Positions 34,995 to 43,660 are shown, numbered from the stretch's first letter. The stretch: DNA of 64,000 bases from Dermabacter hominis NBRC 106157 (GCF_001570785.1 NZ_BCSI01000001.1:124001-188000), one strand, 5' to 3'. The notes: a model not told the origin generated them from the letters alone. Numbers and translations: made by a program.

Positions 34995-35663
34995 CTACGG
35001 GCGGTTAGAGAAACGCTCGATCAGCTCGGTGTGGCCGGAAACGATGAGCGTGTCGTGCGAGGAGACGACTGTTTCGGGCTCAGCGTAGGTGAAGTCGCGG
35101 CCCGGAGACTTCACGCCAACGACCGTGACACCGTACTTCGTGCGAATGTCTGATTCGCCAAGGGAAAACCCCTGGATTTCGCGCGGTGGATGCATCTTCA
35201 CGATCGCCCACCCGTCGTCGAACTCGATGTAGTCGAGGAGGCGCCCGTTGACGAGGTGCGCGACCCGCTGGCCCGCGTCCTTCTCGGGGAACACGACGTG
35301 GTGCGCGCCGATGCGCTCGAGGATCTTGCCGTGGGCAACCGAGATGGCCTTCGCCCAGATGACGGGTCCCGCGAGGTCCACGAGATTCGCGGTGATGAGC
35401 ACGCTCGCTTCAATCGACGTGCCGACGCCAACGACGGCGACGTCAAAGCTGGACGCGCCAACCTGGTTGAGCGCTTCAATATTGGTGGCATCTGCCTCGA
35501 CCACGTGGGTCAGCTTGCCCGAGTAATCCTGGACGAGATCAGCGCGTTTATCGATCGCGAGCACGTTCGTGCCGAGCGATTCAAGGTTGAGGGCCATCGA
35601 CGCCCCGAAACGACCGAGGCCGACGATCAGGACGCTGCGGCCGAAGGAGCGGGAGTTTGCCAT
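34995..35663 (-). CDS. trkA: Trk/Ktr potassium uptake regulatory subunit
   Basis: Cytoplasmic NAD/ATP-binding gating ring of a K+ transporter. 222 residues from ATG 35663: an N-terminal RCK domain (VLIVGLGRFGASMALNLESLG with GxGxxG, then an acidic AIDKR) and a C-terminal TrkA_C domain (~140-222, GFSLGESDIRTKYGVTVVGV). Size fits KtrA rather than the double-length TrkA of E. coli. The pore gene lies 19 bases upstream on the same strand. A TAGGCT hexamer inside that gap ends 7 bases before the ATG, so trkA may also have its own leaderless promoter. Confidence 0.92.
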   Translation of the reverse strand: MANSRSFGRSVLIVGLGRFGASMALNLESLGTNVLAIDKRADLVQDYSGKLTHVVEADATNIEALNQVGASSFDVAVVGVGTSIEASVLITANLVDLAGPVIWAKAISVAHGKILERIGAHHVVFPEKDAGQRVAHLVNGRLLDYIEFDDGWAIVKMHPPREIQGFSLGESDIRTKYGVTVVGVKSPGRDFTYAEPETVVSSHDTLIVSGHTELIERFSNRP

Positions 35664-35670
35664 GTGTTCC

Positions 35671-35676
35671 AGCCTA
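35671..35676 (-). promoter_or_regulatory. -10 element TAGGCT between the pore gene and trkA
   Basis: On minus, TAGGCT ends 7 bases before ATG 35663 within the 19-base gap, giving a possible internal promoter for trkA alone. Confidence 0.35.
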
Positions 35677-35682
35677 CCGGAC

Positions 35683-37089
35683 TCAGCCGACGACGGGCCG
35701 TTCTTCGGGCAGGTGAATGACTCTCCGGCGGCTGCGCAGAGCGAGCGCCGCACCAAGGGTCATCGGGCCGATACGCCCCACGTACATGCACACGATGATG
35801 ACGTACTTCGCGGCAAGGCTGAGATCGCTCGTGATCCCCGTCGAGAGCCCAACCGTGCCGTACGCGCTCAGGACCTCGAACAGGACGCGATCGAGCGGGT
35901 AATCCGTCAGGCGCAGCAACGTCCACGTCGCGATCGCAACGAACAGCACGCTGATCACGAGAACGGCAATCGCCTGCCGAATCGTGTCGTACGGGATGCT
36001 GCGGCCGAAAATCTCAATGTCGCGGTCGCCCCGTGCTTCCGCGATGATCGAGAGCACGAGCAGGGCGAACGTCGTGACCTTGATGCCGCCACCCGTCGAC
36101 CCTGAGCCGCCGCCGATGAACATGAGCAGATCCATGATGAGCCACGTGTCGGTGTTCATCGCGCCGATATCGAGAGTGGAGAAGCCGCCGGAGCGGGTCA
36201 TGACGCTCGCGAATGTTGACGACAGCAGCTTCGTGTCGAAGCCGTGGCCGCCAAGGGTGGCGGGGTTGTCCCATTCGGAAAGCAGAACCCCGACGGTGCC
36301 CGCGACCAGCAGGATGCTCGAGGTCCAAATCGTCAGCTTCGCATGGAGACTCCAGTGCTCGGGCGTGCGCCAGTTTTGTACGAGCACGAGGATGACCGGG
36401 AAGCCGAGCGCGCCCACGAACACGGACGTGGCGATCGGGATCGAAAACCACGGATCCGCCATGTAGCGCGAAATGCCGCCAACTTCCGGGATGAACCCCG
36501 CGTTATTGAAAGCCGAGATCGCGTAGAAGATCGAATTGAAGAGGGCGTACTTGAGGCTTGTTTCGTGGCGCAAGAGGAAGGGGACGAGGGCGATAAACGT
36601 CGCGACTTCGAACCCCGTCGAGGTGATGACGATCGTGCGCAAAACCCCGCCGACCTCGCTGAGTTTGGCGGCCTTGGTTTCGCGGGCCGTCACGATTCGC
36701 TGAGCGAGACCCATGTGCCGCATCACGCTCAAGCCAAGGAGCGAAGCGAGAGTCAAAACACCGAGGCCGCCCACTTTGATCGCTGCCATGAGTACGACGA
36801 GCCCGAAGGTTGACCAGTGGGTTTGCGTGGGCACGGTGACGAGGCCGGTGACGCACATGGCGCTCACGGCGGTGAAGAGGGCGTCAGCAAAGCGCGTGCG
36901 CTGACCGGACACGCTCGAAATGGGCAGTTCCAGGATGATCGTGAACAGCAGGATCATCGCTGTGAACACGAAAAGTGCGAGGCGTGCGGGGGAGGTGCGG
37001 GCCGCTTCGCGCACGAGGCGAGAAATGAAAGAGGCGATCGCGTTGAGGCGGCGCCGTGGCTTTTGGCGGGGGATGGGGGGTGCTCCCAC
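35683..37089 (-). CDS. trkH: TrkH/KtrB-family potassium transporter
   Basis: Membrane pore of the K+ uptake system. GTG 37089 with AAAGGAGG five bases upstream gives 468 residues; the much longer open frame upstream is non-coding. Four M1-P-M2 repeats are visible, each with its filter glycine: TAVSAMCVTGLV, ISAFNNAGFIPE, MTRSGGFSTLDI and SAYGTVGLSTGI. A basic N-terminus (RQKPRRRLN) precedes helix 1 and the protein ends ALRSRRRVIHLPEERPVVG. Size fits KtrB-type proteins. It forms an operon with trkA, and diverges from the GTPase genes. Confidence 0.92.
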   Translation of the reverse strand: MGAPPIPRQKPRRRLNAIASFISRLVREAARTSPARLALFVFTAMILLFTIILELPISSVSGQRTRFADALFTAVSAMCVTGLVTVPTQTHWSTFGLVVLMAAIKVGGLGVLTLASLLGLSVMRHMGLAQRIVTARETKAAKLSEVGGVLRTIVITSTGFEVATFIALVPFLLRHETSLKYALFNSIFYAISAFNNAGFIPEVGGISRYMADPWFSIPIATSVFVGALGFPVILVLVQNWRTPEHWSLHAKLTIWTSSILLVAGTVGVLLSEWDNPATLGGHGFDTKLLSSTFASVMTRSGGFSTLDIGAMNTDTWLIMDLLMFIGGGSGSTGGGIKVTTFALLVLSIIAEARGDRDIEIFGRSIPYDTIRQAIAVLVISVLFVAIATWTLLRLTDYPLDRVLFEVLSAYGTVGLSTGITSDLSLAAKYVIIVCMYVGRIGPMTLGAALALRSRRRVIHLPEERPVVG

Positions 37090-37222
37090 GGAGCCTCCTT
37101 TCGGCGCGAAAAGTGGGGCCGTGTTTACTCTATTCCCTTTCGAGGCGCGGGGCATGTTTGTGGGGGACCGGTGGGCCGCTCGGGTCCGACGGTTGTCGCG
37201 CTCCATTGCAGGCCCAGTTCGG

Positions 37223-37228
37223 TAGGCT
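37223..37228 (+). promoter_or_regulatory. -10 element TAGGCT, leaderless
   Basis: TAGGCT ends 6 bases before ATG 37235; no ribosome site is present. Confidence 0.5.
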
Positions 37229-37234
37229 TGTGCC

Positions 37235-39013
37235 ATGGATGCACGTGCCGATTCCCCCCTTCTGTCGCCGCTCGCGCGACGCGCGCGCGAGGCGAGTCTC
37301 CCTTTTGACATCGCCGGCGCGGCTGAGGCGCGCGAAAAGGCAGGGCATATTGCGCAGCAGATTGAGGACCACCTGGCGCCGAGGCTCGCCTCTCTCGAGG
37401 CGCCGCTTCTCGCGGTGGTGGGCGGCTCGACCGGCTCCGGTAAGTCGACGCTCGTCAATGCCCTCGTGGGGGAGAACATTTCGCGCGCGGGGGCTTTGCG
37501 GCCGACGACGCGCCAACCGGTTCTCGTGCACAACCCCTCTGATGCGCAGTGGTTCGAAGGGGACCGAATCCTGCCCTCGCTTCCTCGCGTGCACATGAGT
37601 GCGTCAAGCCCCGAAGCGCGCGAACGCGGAGCTGGATTCGGCACGGCCCTTCACCTGGTCGAAAGCGAGCGCGTGCCCCAGGGGATCGCACTTTTGGACG
37701 CGCCCGATATCGATTCGGTCAGCCGCGAAAACCGCGAGCTCGCCGGCCAGCTACTGCGCGCGGCAGATCTCTGGATTTTCGTCACAACCGCGCACCGGTA
37801 CGCGGATGCGGTGCCGTGGCTCGCCCTCGCGCAAGCCGCGGAGCGCGAGGTGACCGTGGTCGTCATCATGAATCGCATCCCGCACAAGGACGGGGTTGCC
37901 GAAGATTTGACGTCGCACCTGGGGGCGATGCTCGCGGAGCGGGGCGTTATGACGGAGCGACTGCTTGCGATCCACGAGCAGGAGCTCGGCGAGGGGGAGA
38001 TCCTCGAAACGGATGAGGTGCGCGAGCTTTCGGCGTGGCTGGGGGCGCTCGCACGCGACAAGGAGGCGCGCAGCGCGATCGCGCGGCGCACCCTGCGCGG
38101 GGCGCTCGTGGCGACAGCGCAATCGCTCGACGAACTCGGCGAAGCGGTCGCCGCGCAGGAAGACGAACGGGATCGGCTTGCGGCGCTCGCGCGCGCCGAA
38201 TTCGATGCTGCGAAGGATTCGATCGCGAACCTTACTCGCGACGGTGCGCTGCTGCGCGGTGAAGTTCTCGCGCGCTGGCAGGACGTCGTTGGTACGGGTG
38301 AATTTTTCAAGGGCGTACAGGGGTGGGTGTCGCGCACGCGCGACCGCATCACCGCTGCTCTTACGGGACGCACGCGCCCGGTGGTCGCAGCTGAGAACGC
38401 GATTGAGACGGGCCTCGTGACCGTCGTCATCGACCAGGTCGCCAACGCTCGCTCGCGTACCGTGCGTGCGTGGAACTCGCATGCGGCAGGCGCGTCCCTG
38501 TTGCAATCGAGCCCCGGCCTTGCCGTCACGCTTATGCAGGTGCCCGAAGGCTTCCGCCGCACCGTTGAGGATCAGGTACGGGCGTGGCAAAAGGACGTCC
38601 TTGACCTCGTCGAATCAGAGGGTTCAGATCGCCGTACGCAGGCACGAGTGCTGTCCCTCGGCGTGAACGTCGTGGGCATCGCGCTCATGGTCGTGGTGTT
38701 CGCCTCCACCGCCTTCATGCCGACTGGCCTCGAGGTAGGCGCGGGAACGGCGACGGCGCTCGTGGGGCAGAAACTTCTTGAATCGATCTTTGGCGATGAG
38801 GCCGTGAGGCGGCTCGCGAAGAAAGCGCGCGGAATGCTCGATTCGCGCATCGGCAACGTCGTGGATACGCAAGCAACAGCCTTCGCCACGGCACTCGCTG
38901 CGCACCCCATCGTGACTGCATCGAGCGCGATTCACAGCGATGCCGAGACCGTGCGTCAACTCATCGAGAACCTGGGTGGCCCCTCCGCTGCTCCCCGAAG
39001 GGGTGGGCAATAG
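37235..39013 (+). CDS. Dynamin-like membrane-associated GTPase, first of a pair
   Basis: 592 residues. G1/P-loop VVGGSTGSGKSTLVNALVG (~62-80), a switch-I threonine region ALRPTTRQPVLV, G3-like LLDAPDIDSV, and G4-like VIMNRIPHKD. The long helical middle (~260-460, EAVAAQEDERDRLAALARAEF) may form a dynamin-type stalk. Two hydrophobic stretches near 480-520 (VVGIALMVVVFASTAFMPTG, VGAGTATALVGQKLLESIF) suggest membrane insertion. Leaderless start. The next gene encodes a second GTPase and overlaps by one base, a pairing known for bacterial dynamin-like proteins. The role is unknown; membrane remodelling or cell division is plausible. Confidence 0.82.
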   Translation: MDARADSPLLSPLARRAREASLPFDIAGAAEAREKAGHIAQQIEDHLAPRLASLEAPLLAVVGGSTGSGKSTLVNALVGENISRAGALRPTTRQPVLVHNPSDAQWFEGDRILPSLPRVHMSASSPEARERGAGFGTALHLVESERVPQGIALLDAPDIDSVSRENRELAGQLLRAADLWIFVTTAHRYADAVPWLALAQAAEREVTVVVIMNRIPHKDGVAEDLTSHLGAMLAERGVMTERLLAIHEQELGEGEILETDEVRELSAWLGALARDKEARSAIARRTLRGALVATAQSLDELGEAVAAQEDERDRLAALARAEFDAAKDSIANLTRDGALLRGEVLARWQDVVGTGEFFKGVQGWVSRTRDRITAALTGRTRPVVAAENAIETGLVTVVIDQVANARSRTVRAWNSHAAGASLLQSSPGLAVTLMQVPEGFRRTVEDQVRAWQKDVLDLVESEGSDRRTQARVLSLGVNVVGIALMVVVFASTAFMPTGLEVGAGTATALVGQKLLESIFGDEAVRRLAKKARGMLDSRIGNVVDTQATAFATALAAHPIVTASSAIHSDAETVRQLIENLGGPSAAPRRGGQ

Positions 39014-40707
39014 TGAGCACTCGATCCGTCACGAGGGCCCGCGGCCGTCTCGACGCTGCCGTGGAGGCCCTGAGCGGCGCGGTTGCGGAGGCGGAGCCGC
39101 TCCTCGACGATGCGACGCTCGAGGGCGCGCGTGCCGCGTGTGCGCGGCTCACGGAGCGTCTCGAACATTCGAGCGAGCACACCGTGATCGGGCTCTTCGG
39201 GGCAACGGGATCGGGGAAATCCTCGCTCGTGAATGCGATCGTCGGTGAGGACATCGCGCGCGTTGCGCACAGGCGCCCCACGACCTCGAAAGCTCTCGCG
39301 ATCCTCCCCGAGTCTGCGGATGAACACGTGGACGGCTCAGCGGCTTCACTCCTTGACTGGCTCGAGATTCGCGAGCGGCACACGGTGGGCCGCGGATCTC
39401 TCCCGCAGGGAGCCATCCTCGTGGACCTTCCCGACTTCGATTCTGTCGAGAGCGCTAATCGCGAGATTGCCGAGCGTCTCGCCGGCACTGTCGATGTGCT
39501 CGTCTGGGTCACGGATCCGGAAAAGTATGCGGACGCCGTGCTGCACACGGAGTTCATTAGCCGCTTTGCGCGCCACGATGCGGTCACGATCGTCGTCGTG
39601 AACCAGGCCGATCGCCTGACGAAGGCCGACGGTGCGGCGGTGCGCTCCTCGATGAAGGCACTGCTTGCCGAGGACGGTCTCGCGAAAACAGAGGTATGCC
39701 TCGTGAGTGCCGTCGATGGCACCGGGCTCCCTCACTTGCGAGCTCAGATCGCCACCGTTGTCGAGTCGAAGCGCGCTGTTCTCGAGCGTCTGCTCGCGGA
39801 CGCTCGCGCCGTGGGGGAGACCATCGCGCGTGCGACCGGGGTGACCGTTTCGCGTAAGTCCGTTGAAATTCCTCAGCTCACGCGAGAAGTACCAACCGTC
39901 GAGCTCGACCGACTCGAAGATGCCTGCGTAACCGCGGCCCAGGTGGACAAAATCTCTGAAGCAGTTGCGCAAAGCTACCGCACGCGCGCGGGTCGCCATA
40001 CCGGCTGGCCGGCGCTGCGGTGGATTGGCGCGTTTAAGGTTGACCCGCTCGAGCGCATGCGCGTCGGGCGGGGAAGTAACAAGCACCGCAAGGGAGATTC
40101 GGACGACGAATTCGTCGCACGATCCTCACTTTCGATCGATGCTCCCGGCGCACGCGCCCGGATGAATCGCGCGGTCGACGAATTCGCGCTGTCTCTTGCC
40201 GGTCAGGCACCGAATCCGTGGCCGGGTCGTCTCGCGGACGCTCTCGAAGAGGAGAAAGACGCCCTTCCCGACGAGGTCGACTATGCCCTCACCCATACAG
40301 ACTTTCGCGGCGCTGAAAAGTCGTGGACGTGGCTCCCGCTCAACATCGTGCAGTGGCTCTCGTTCCTAATGGCAATAGCGGGGCTCTTGTGGCTTCTCGC
40401 CCTTGCTGGCTTCGACTTCCTCCAAGTGCCGAAACCGCCCATGCCAATACTTGAGGGGCTGTGGGTTCCCGTGCCCGTACCGACGGCGATGATTATTGCG
40501 GGGCTTGGGCTCGGAATCGTGTTGGGTGCCCTTGCCGCGGTTCTTAATTCTTTCGTTGCGGCTTCCCGGAAGCGGCGGGCTCGCCGCGCGTTGCGGTCCT
40601 CGCTTCGTGACGCAGCAGAGCGCACAGTCGTTGCGCGTGCCCAGGGGGAGCTTGATCGGGCGGCGCGTCTTGAGGCTGCCCTTGTCACACTCGTGGCGTC
40701 GGCTTGA
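39013..40707 (+). CDS. Dynamin-like membrane-associated GTPase, second of a pair
   Basis: 564 residues from GTG 39013, overlapping the previous stop by one base. P-loop GLFGATGSGKSSLVNAIVG (~60-78), switch-I HRRPTTSKAL, G3 LVDLPDFDSV, G4 VVVNQADRLT, and a G5-like VCLVSAVDG. Two hydrophobic segments near the C-terminus (WLSFLMAIAGLLWLLALAGF, AMIIAGLGLGIVLGALAAVL) form a likely hairpin anchor. It has lower similarity to gene one than a recent duplicate would, so the two probably work as a heteromeric pair. Confidence 0.82.
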   Translation: MSTRSVTRARGRLDAAVEALSGAVAEAEPLLDDATLEGARAACARLTERLEHSSEHTVIGLFGATGSGKSSLVNAIVGEDIARVAHRRPTTSKALAILPESADEHVDGSAASLLDWLEIRERHTVGRGSLPQGAILVDLPDFDSVESANREIAERLAGTVDVLVWVTDPEKYADAVLHTEFISRFARHDAVTIVVVNQADRLTKADGAAVRSSMKALLAEDGLAKTEVCLVSAVDGTGLPHLRAQIATVVESKRAVLERLLADARAVGETIARATGVTVSRKSVEIPQLTREVPTVELDRLEDACVTAAQVDKISEAVAQSYRTRAGRHTGWPALRWIGAFKVDPLERMRVGRGSNKHRKGDSDDEFVARSSLSIDAPGARARMNRAVDEFALSLAGQAPNPWPGRLADALEEEKDALPDEVDYALTHTDFRGAEKSWTWLPLNIVQWLSFLMAIAGLLWLLALAGFDFLQVPKPPMPILEGLWVPVPVPTAMIIAGLGLGIVLGALAAVLNSFVAASRKRRARRALRSSLRDAAERTVVARAQGELDRAARLEAALVTLVASA

Positions 40708-40746
40708 AACGTGCGCGTGAAGCCCCTCACGCTTCGCCAATGACCT

Positions 40747-40775
40747 TTGAGCGCGTTGGGGTGCAGCGCTAAAAT
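40747..40775 (+). promoter_or_regulatory. Promoter of the bS22 gene
   Basis: TTGAGC (40747-40752), a 17-base spacer and TAAAAT (40770-40775). It is the best sigma-A-type promoter in the window. It implies a leader of about 120 bases, with GTGGCCG (40794-40800) able to pair with CGGCCAC (40846-40852). Confidence 0.65.
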
Positions 40776-40904
40776 AGATCATTGTCTGTGTTTGTGGCCG
40801 CTGCCCCGCGAGAGGGTGGCCGCCCCGGCTGCGCTCGGCGCGTGCCGGCCACTGACACCTGGGCGGTGCCGCCGCCACCACGTACTGTAAGAAAAGAGGC
40901 AATC

Positions 40905-41003
40905 ATGGGTTCCGTGATCAAGAAGCGTCGCAAGCGCATGTCGAAGAAGAAGCACCGCAAGCTTCTCCGCAAGACCCGCCACCAGCGCCGCAACAAGAAG
41001 TAA
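40905..41003 (+). CDS. 30S ribosomal protein bS22 (AURKAIP1/COX24-domain protein)
   Basis: 32 residues, starting MGSVIKKRRKRMSKKKHRKL and ending RKTRHQRRNKK. Nearly half the residues are Lys or Arg. This is the conserved very small actinobacterial protein found at the mycobacterial 30S subunit (bS22). ATG 40905 has AAGAGG six bases upstream. It has its own strong promoter and a strong terminator, fitting high expression. Too short for many gene finders. Confidence 0.92.
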   Translation: MGSVIKKRRKRMSKKKHRKLLRKTRHQRRNKK

Positions 41004-41031
41004 GGCGCAGCGGGCCGAAGCCCGCTCGTGC

Positions 41032-41076
41032 AGAAGGCCGCCGCCACTCCATCCGGAGGGCGGCGGCCTTCTTTGT
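41032..41076 (+). terminator. Intrinsic terminator after bS22
   Basis: A 14-bp perfect stem (41032-41045 with 41059-41072, AGAAGGCCGCCGCC) followed by TTGTG. Confidence 0.85.
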
Positions 41077-41322
41077 GATTCATTCCAGGCTATGGCCCCT
41101 GTTTCAACTCTCGCTCCCGGGTTTTTAGTGCCCCCGGATTCTAAGCGGTGAAAACCGCCTCATGGCGCGCCCAAACGTAACTTTTACGCCGTTTTTCACC
41201 ACTTTCGGAAAGGGAGGGGGAGGGGGTGAATGAGTGGTAAGGCAAGGGCCCCTCCATATGAGGAGGGGCCCTAGTGCCTGAACTGGGAGTTACTGGGCGG
41301 TGATGCCGCACCCAGCCCTACG
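41077..41322. other. Non-coding gap with inverted repeats and a minus-strand terminator
   Basis: No gene seen. It contains GCGGT-GAAA-ACCGC (around 41143-41156), a looser pair GGTGAAAA ... TTTTTCACC, and a purine-rich run (AAAGGGAGGGGGAGGGGG near 41210). At 41245-41272 an 11-bp perfect stem (AGGGCCCCTCC with GGAGGGGCCCT) probably terminates the minus-strand glutaredoxin/YceI operon. Confidence 0.6.
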
Positions 41323-41664
41323 CTAGCCGCGGCGGAAAATGCGCGCCGCCGCGCTGAGGAGTGGGTGCGGACGCCTCAGGCCGCGTACGAGGGCAGCTTT
41401 GAGCTCCTCTTCGTTCACGCGATAGACGGCGACAACTTTGCCGTCGACAGCGACAACGGGAATCTCGATCGACCACCGGCGGGCGAGCTCGTCATTAGCC
41501 TCAATGTTGATGCGCTCGACCTCTTCGCCTGTGAGCGCGGCGACGCGCGAGACTACCTCGGCGGCCTCCTCGCACAGGTGACAGCCGGGCCTTTCGAGCA
41601 GCACAATGCGCGCGCCGCTCGAGGAGACGAGGCCGGGTTCGGTGGGTGTCTCTGGTGGTGTCAT
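41323..41664 (-). CDS. Glutaredoxin-family (DUF836-like) thiol protein
   Basis: 113 residues from ATG 41664. A thioredoxin-fold pattern: RIVLLERPGCHLCEEAAEVV with a CxxC redox pair, a cis-Pro in SIEIPVVAVDGKVVAVYRV, and a C-terminal helix. This matches the DUF836 glutaredoxin-like family common in actinobacteria. The ATG overlaps the yceI stop by 4 bases (ATGA), so it is the second gene of that operon. The substrate is unknown. Confidence 0.85.
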   Translation of the reverse strand: MTPPETPTEPGLVSSSGARIVLLERPGCHLCEEAAEVVSRVAALTGEEVERINIEANDELARRWSIEIPVVAVDGKVVAVYRVNEEELKAALVRGLRRPHPLLSAAARIFRRG

Positions 41665-42203
41665 GCTGCCGCGGGCGCCGTGAACTCGACGTCGATCGTG
41701 ATCGTGACCGTGTCGCCCACGAGAACCCCGCCGGCTTCGAGGGCCGCATTCCACGTGAGACCAAACTCCTTGCGGGAGATCTTGGTCGTGGCCGAGAAGC
41801 CCGCGCGGTAGCTGCCGAAGGGGTCGGTTGCGGCGCCTTCGTAGTCGACGTCGAGTTCGACCTCCTTGGTGACATCTTTGATCGAGAGATCACCCTTGAG
41901 GGTCGTGCCGTCGAAGGCCGTCGAGGTGAACGCCATGGCCGTGAACTGTTCGGCGTCGAAGAAGTCGGCGCTCTTGAGGTGGTTGTCGCGATCCTCGTTC
42001 CCGGTCGTGAGGGAGGAAATCTGGATTTCGGCATCGACACGCGAGTCCTCGAGCTTCTCGCCGATGATCATGCGGCCGGAAACGTCGGTGAACTGCCCGT
42101 GAGTTTTGGAAATGCCGGCGTGGCGAACAGTGAAGGCGACGGTGGTGTGTGAGGCATCGAGGGTCCAGGTTCCCTGCGTGAGGCCTTCGGGAAGTGCGGT
42201 CAT
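41661..42203 (-). CDS. YceI-family lipid/isoprenoid-binding protein
   Basis: 180 residues forming the YceI lipocalin-like beta barrel, known to bind polyisoprenoids. Segments: GTWTLDASHTTVAFTVRHAG (strand 1 with HS/HT-F-V-RH motif), GQFTDVSGRMIIGE, SADFFDAEQFTAMAFTST, LKGDLSIKDVTKEVELDVDY, ARKEFGLTWNAALEAGGVLVGD-like ending. No signal peptide, so it is cytoplasmic. ATG 42203 has AAAGGAG upstream. A MarR gene diverges from it, and OHP/oxidant-responsive MarR control of yceI genes is common. Confidence 0.92.
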   Translation of the reverse strand: MTALPEGLTQGTWTLDASHTTVAFTVRHAGISKTHGQFTDVSGRMIIGEKLEDSRVDAEIQISSLTTGNEDRDNHLKSADFFDAEQFTAMAFTSTAFDGTTLKGDLSIKDVTKEVELDVDYEGAATDPFGSYRAGFSATTKISRKEFGLTWNAALEAGGVLVGDTVTITIDVEFTAPAAA

Positions 42204-42262
42204 GGGGTTCTCCTTTTATGTTGTGGGTCGGGGAGGGAATGTGCCACGACCCCAGAAGTTGT

Positions 42263-42275
42263 AATCTAAATGATT
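42263..42275. promoter_or_regulatory. Possible MarR operator between yceI and marR
   Basis: AATC-TAAAT-GATT is an inverted repeat in an AT-rich patch. TTGACA on the minus strand (42291-42296) is a consensus -35 for yceI, so the palindrome falls over the promoter's core. Confidence 0.35.
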
Positions 42276-42431
42276 TTGGTTGTGTGGTGTTGTCAACCCT
42301 TGCGACCCGCCCTCGCGGCCGCTCAGGAGGTGAGGCGGGGGACACCCTTTCGTGCACCCGAGTCCCTATACGCGCATAATAGGAGGCGTTTTCATGCACT
42401 ATCCGAGAGTATTGAGCGAAAGGGGCCGTAG

Positions 42432-42944
42432 GTGGCGAACGAGGACGTCGGGCTGGAGGTCCCATGGCTCGATCTCGAGGAACAAAAGGCATGGCGCACC
42501 TACCTTTTCACGACCACGCGCCTCAAGGATCGCCTCTCGCAGACCCTCGAGCAGGATCCACGAATCGACCTTTCGCTCCCCGAGTACGAGATTCTCGTGC
42601 GGCTGAGCGAGAGCGAAAATGATTGCGTGCGCATGTCGGATCTCGCCCAGCAGGTCGTCCACTCGCGCTCTCGGCTCACGCACACGGTGGCGCGCATGGA
42701 AAAGCGCGGTCTGGTGGTGCGGGAGCGTTCGACGTCCGACGGTCGCGGACGCGTCGCCGTTTTGACGGCCGCGGGCCGCGAGCTGCTCGAGCATGCTGCG
42801 CCGGTGCATGTGAGAAGCGTGCGTGAATTTCTTCTGGAGCCGCTGGGCAGGGAAGATTTTCTCGAGCTCGCCCGCATCCTCGATAAGCTCGTCGATGATG
42901 AAGACCGCGAGTGCATCGAGTTTTCCGCCGACGAGCGGGACTAG
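42432..42944 (+). CDS. MarR-family transcriptional regulator
   Basis: 170 residues, starting at GTG 42432. Dimerisation helices (WLDLEEQKAWRTYLFTTTRLKDRLSQTLEQD) flank a winged helix: YEILVRLSESENDCVRMSDLAQQVVHSRSRLTHTVARMEKRGLVVRERSTSDGRG, including the conserved wing Asp-Gly-Arg. No clear ligand cysteines of the OhrR type are seen. It diverges from the yceI operon with a shared 228-bp region and probably controls both. A ribosome site is weak (AAAGGGGCC). Confidence 0.87.
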   Translation: MANEDVGLEVPWLDLEEQKAWRTYLFTTTRLKDRLSQTLEQDPRIDLSLPEYEILVRLSESENDCVRMSDLAQQVVHSRSRLTHTVARMEKRGLVVRERSTSDGRGRVAVLTAAGRELLEHAAPVHVRSVREFLLEPLGREDFLELARILDKLVDDEDRECIEFSADERD

Positions 42945-43012
42945 CGGCTAGGCTGGACTGCCAAGGCTTTGTGGCCGCTTCGTGACCACTCTTTCCATCT
43001 TCGAGAGGGCTT

Positions 43013-43660
43013 ATGACTGAGACGATCGTTCACCTGGTTCGGCACGGTGAAGTGTACAACCCGGGAAAGATCCTCTACGGGCGCCTGCCCGGCTATCGCC
43101 TTTCGGAGCGCGGCGAACAGATGGCCCGCCTTACGGGCGCGGCTCTTGCGGAGCGTAATATCGCGAAGGTGGTGGCATCTCCACTTTTGCGCGCGCAGCA
43201 AACGGCAAAGCCGATCGCTGAACCGCACGGGCTCGAGATTGAGACTGACGAACGCCTCACGGAGGCCCTCAATCATTTTGAGGGCCACAGGATCGGCCAC
43301 GGCGAAGCGAGCTTCACCAATCCGGAGAACTGGAAGTACTTCGTGAACCCGTTTCGCCCGAGTTGGGGCGAGCGATACCGCGACCAGGTGGATCGCGTTA
43401 TGGCGGCGGTGCGCGATGCTCGACACGCCGCCGAGGGGCACGAGGCAGTGCTCGTGCTGCACCAACTGCCAATTTGGCTCACGCGCCGCGCCGCTGAGCA
43501 CAAGCCGATGCTGCACGACCCGCGCAAGCGTGAGTGCGGCCTCGCATCCGTGACGTCTCTCGTGTTCAACGGGGAGCACCTTGATCACGTCGAGTATGCC
43601 GAGCCTGCCGCCGCGCTCTACGAGGGCGCGGTCGATGCCACGGGAGGGAAGCTCACATGA
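43013..43660 (+). CDS. Histidine phosphatase (phosphoglycerate mutase-like) family protein
   Basis: 215 residues. The catalytic motif RHGE sits at residues 10-13 (VHLVRHGEVYNPGKILYG), followed by LSERGEQMARLTG and VASPLLRAQQTAKPIAE with the second phosphate Arg; VLVLHQLPIWLTRR corresponds to the second catalytic His region. First gene of the cytochrome c maturation operon, overlapping the thioredoxin gene by 4 bases (ATGA). This phosphatase frequently precedes resA/ccdA/resB/ccsB in actinobacteria; its substrate is unknown. Confidence 0.9.
   Translation: MTETIVHLVRHGEVYNPGKILYGRLPGYRLSERGEQMARLTGAALAERNIAKVVASPLLRAQQTAKPIAEPHGLEIETDERLTEALNHFEGHRIGHGEASFTNPENWKYFVNPFRPSWGERYRDQVDRVMAAVRDARHAAEGHEAVLVLHQLPIWLTRRAAEHKPMLHDPRKRECGLASVTSLVFNGEHLDHVEYAEPAAALYEGAVDATGGKLT

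Noticed and set aside
37090-37644. Upstream extension of the TrkH reading frame
   Set aside because: Overlaps the start of the GTPase gene, has no membrane or family features, and the GTG at 37089 has a near-perfect ribosome site.
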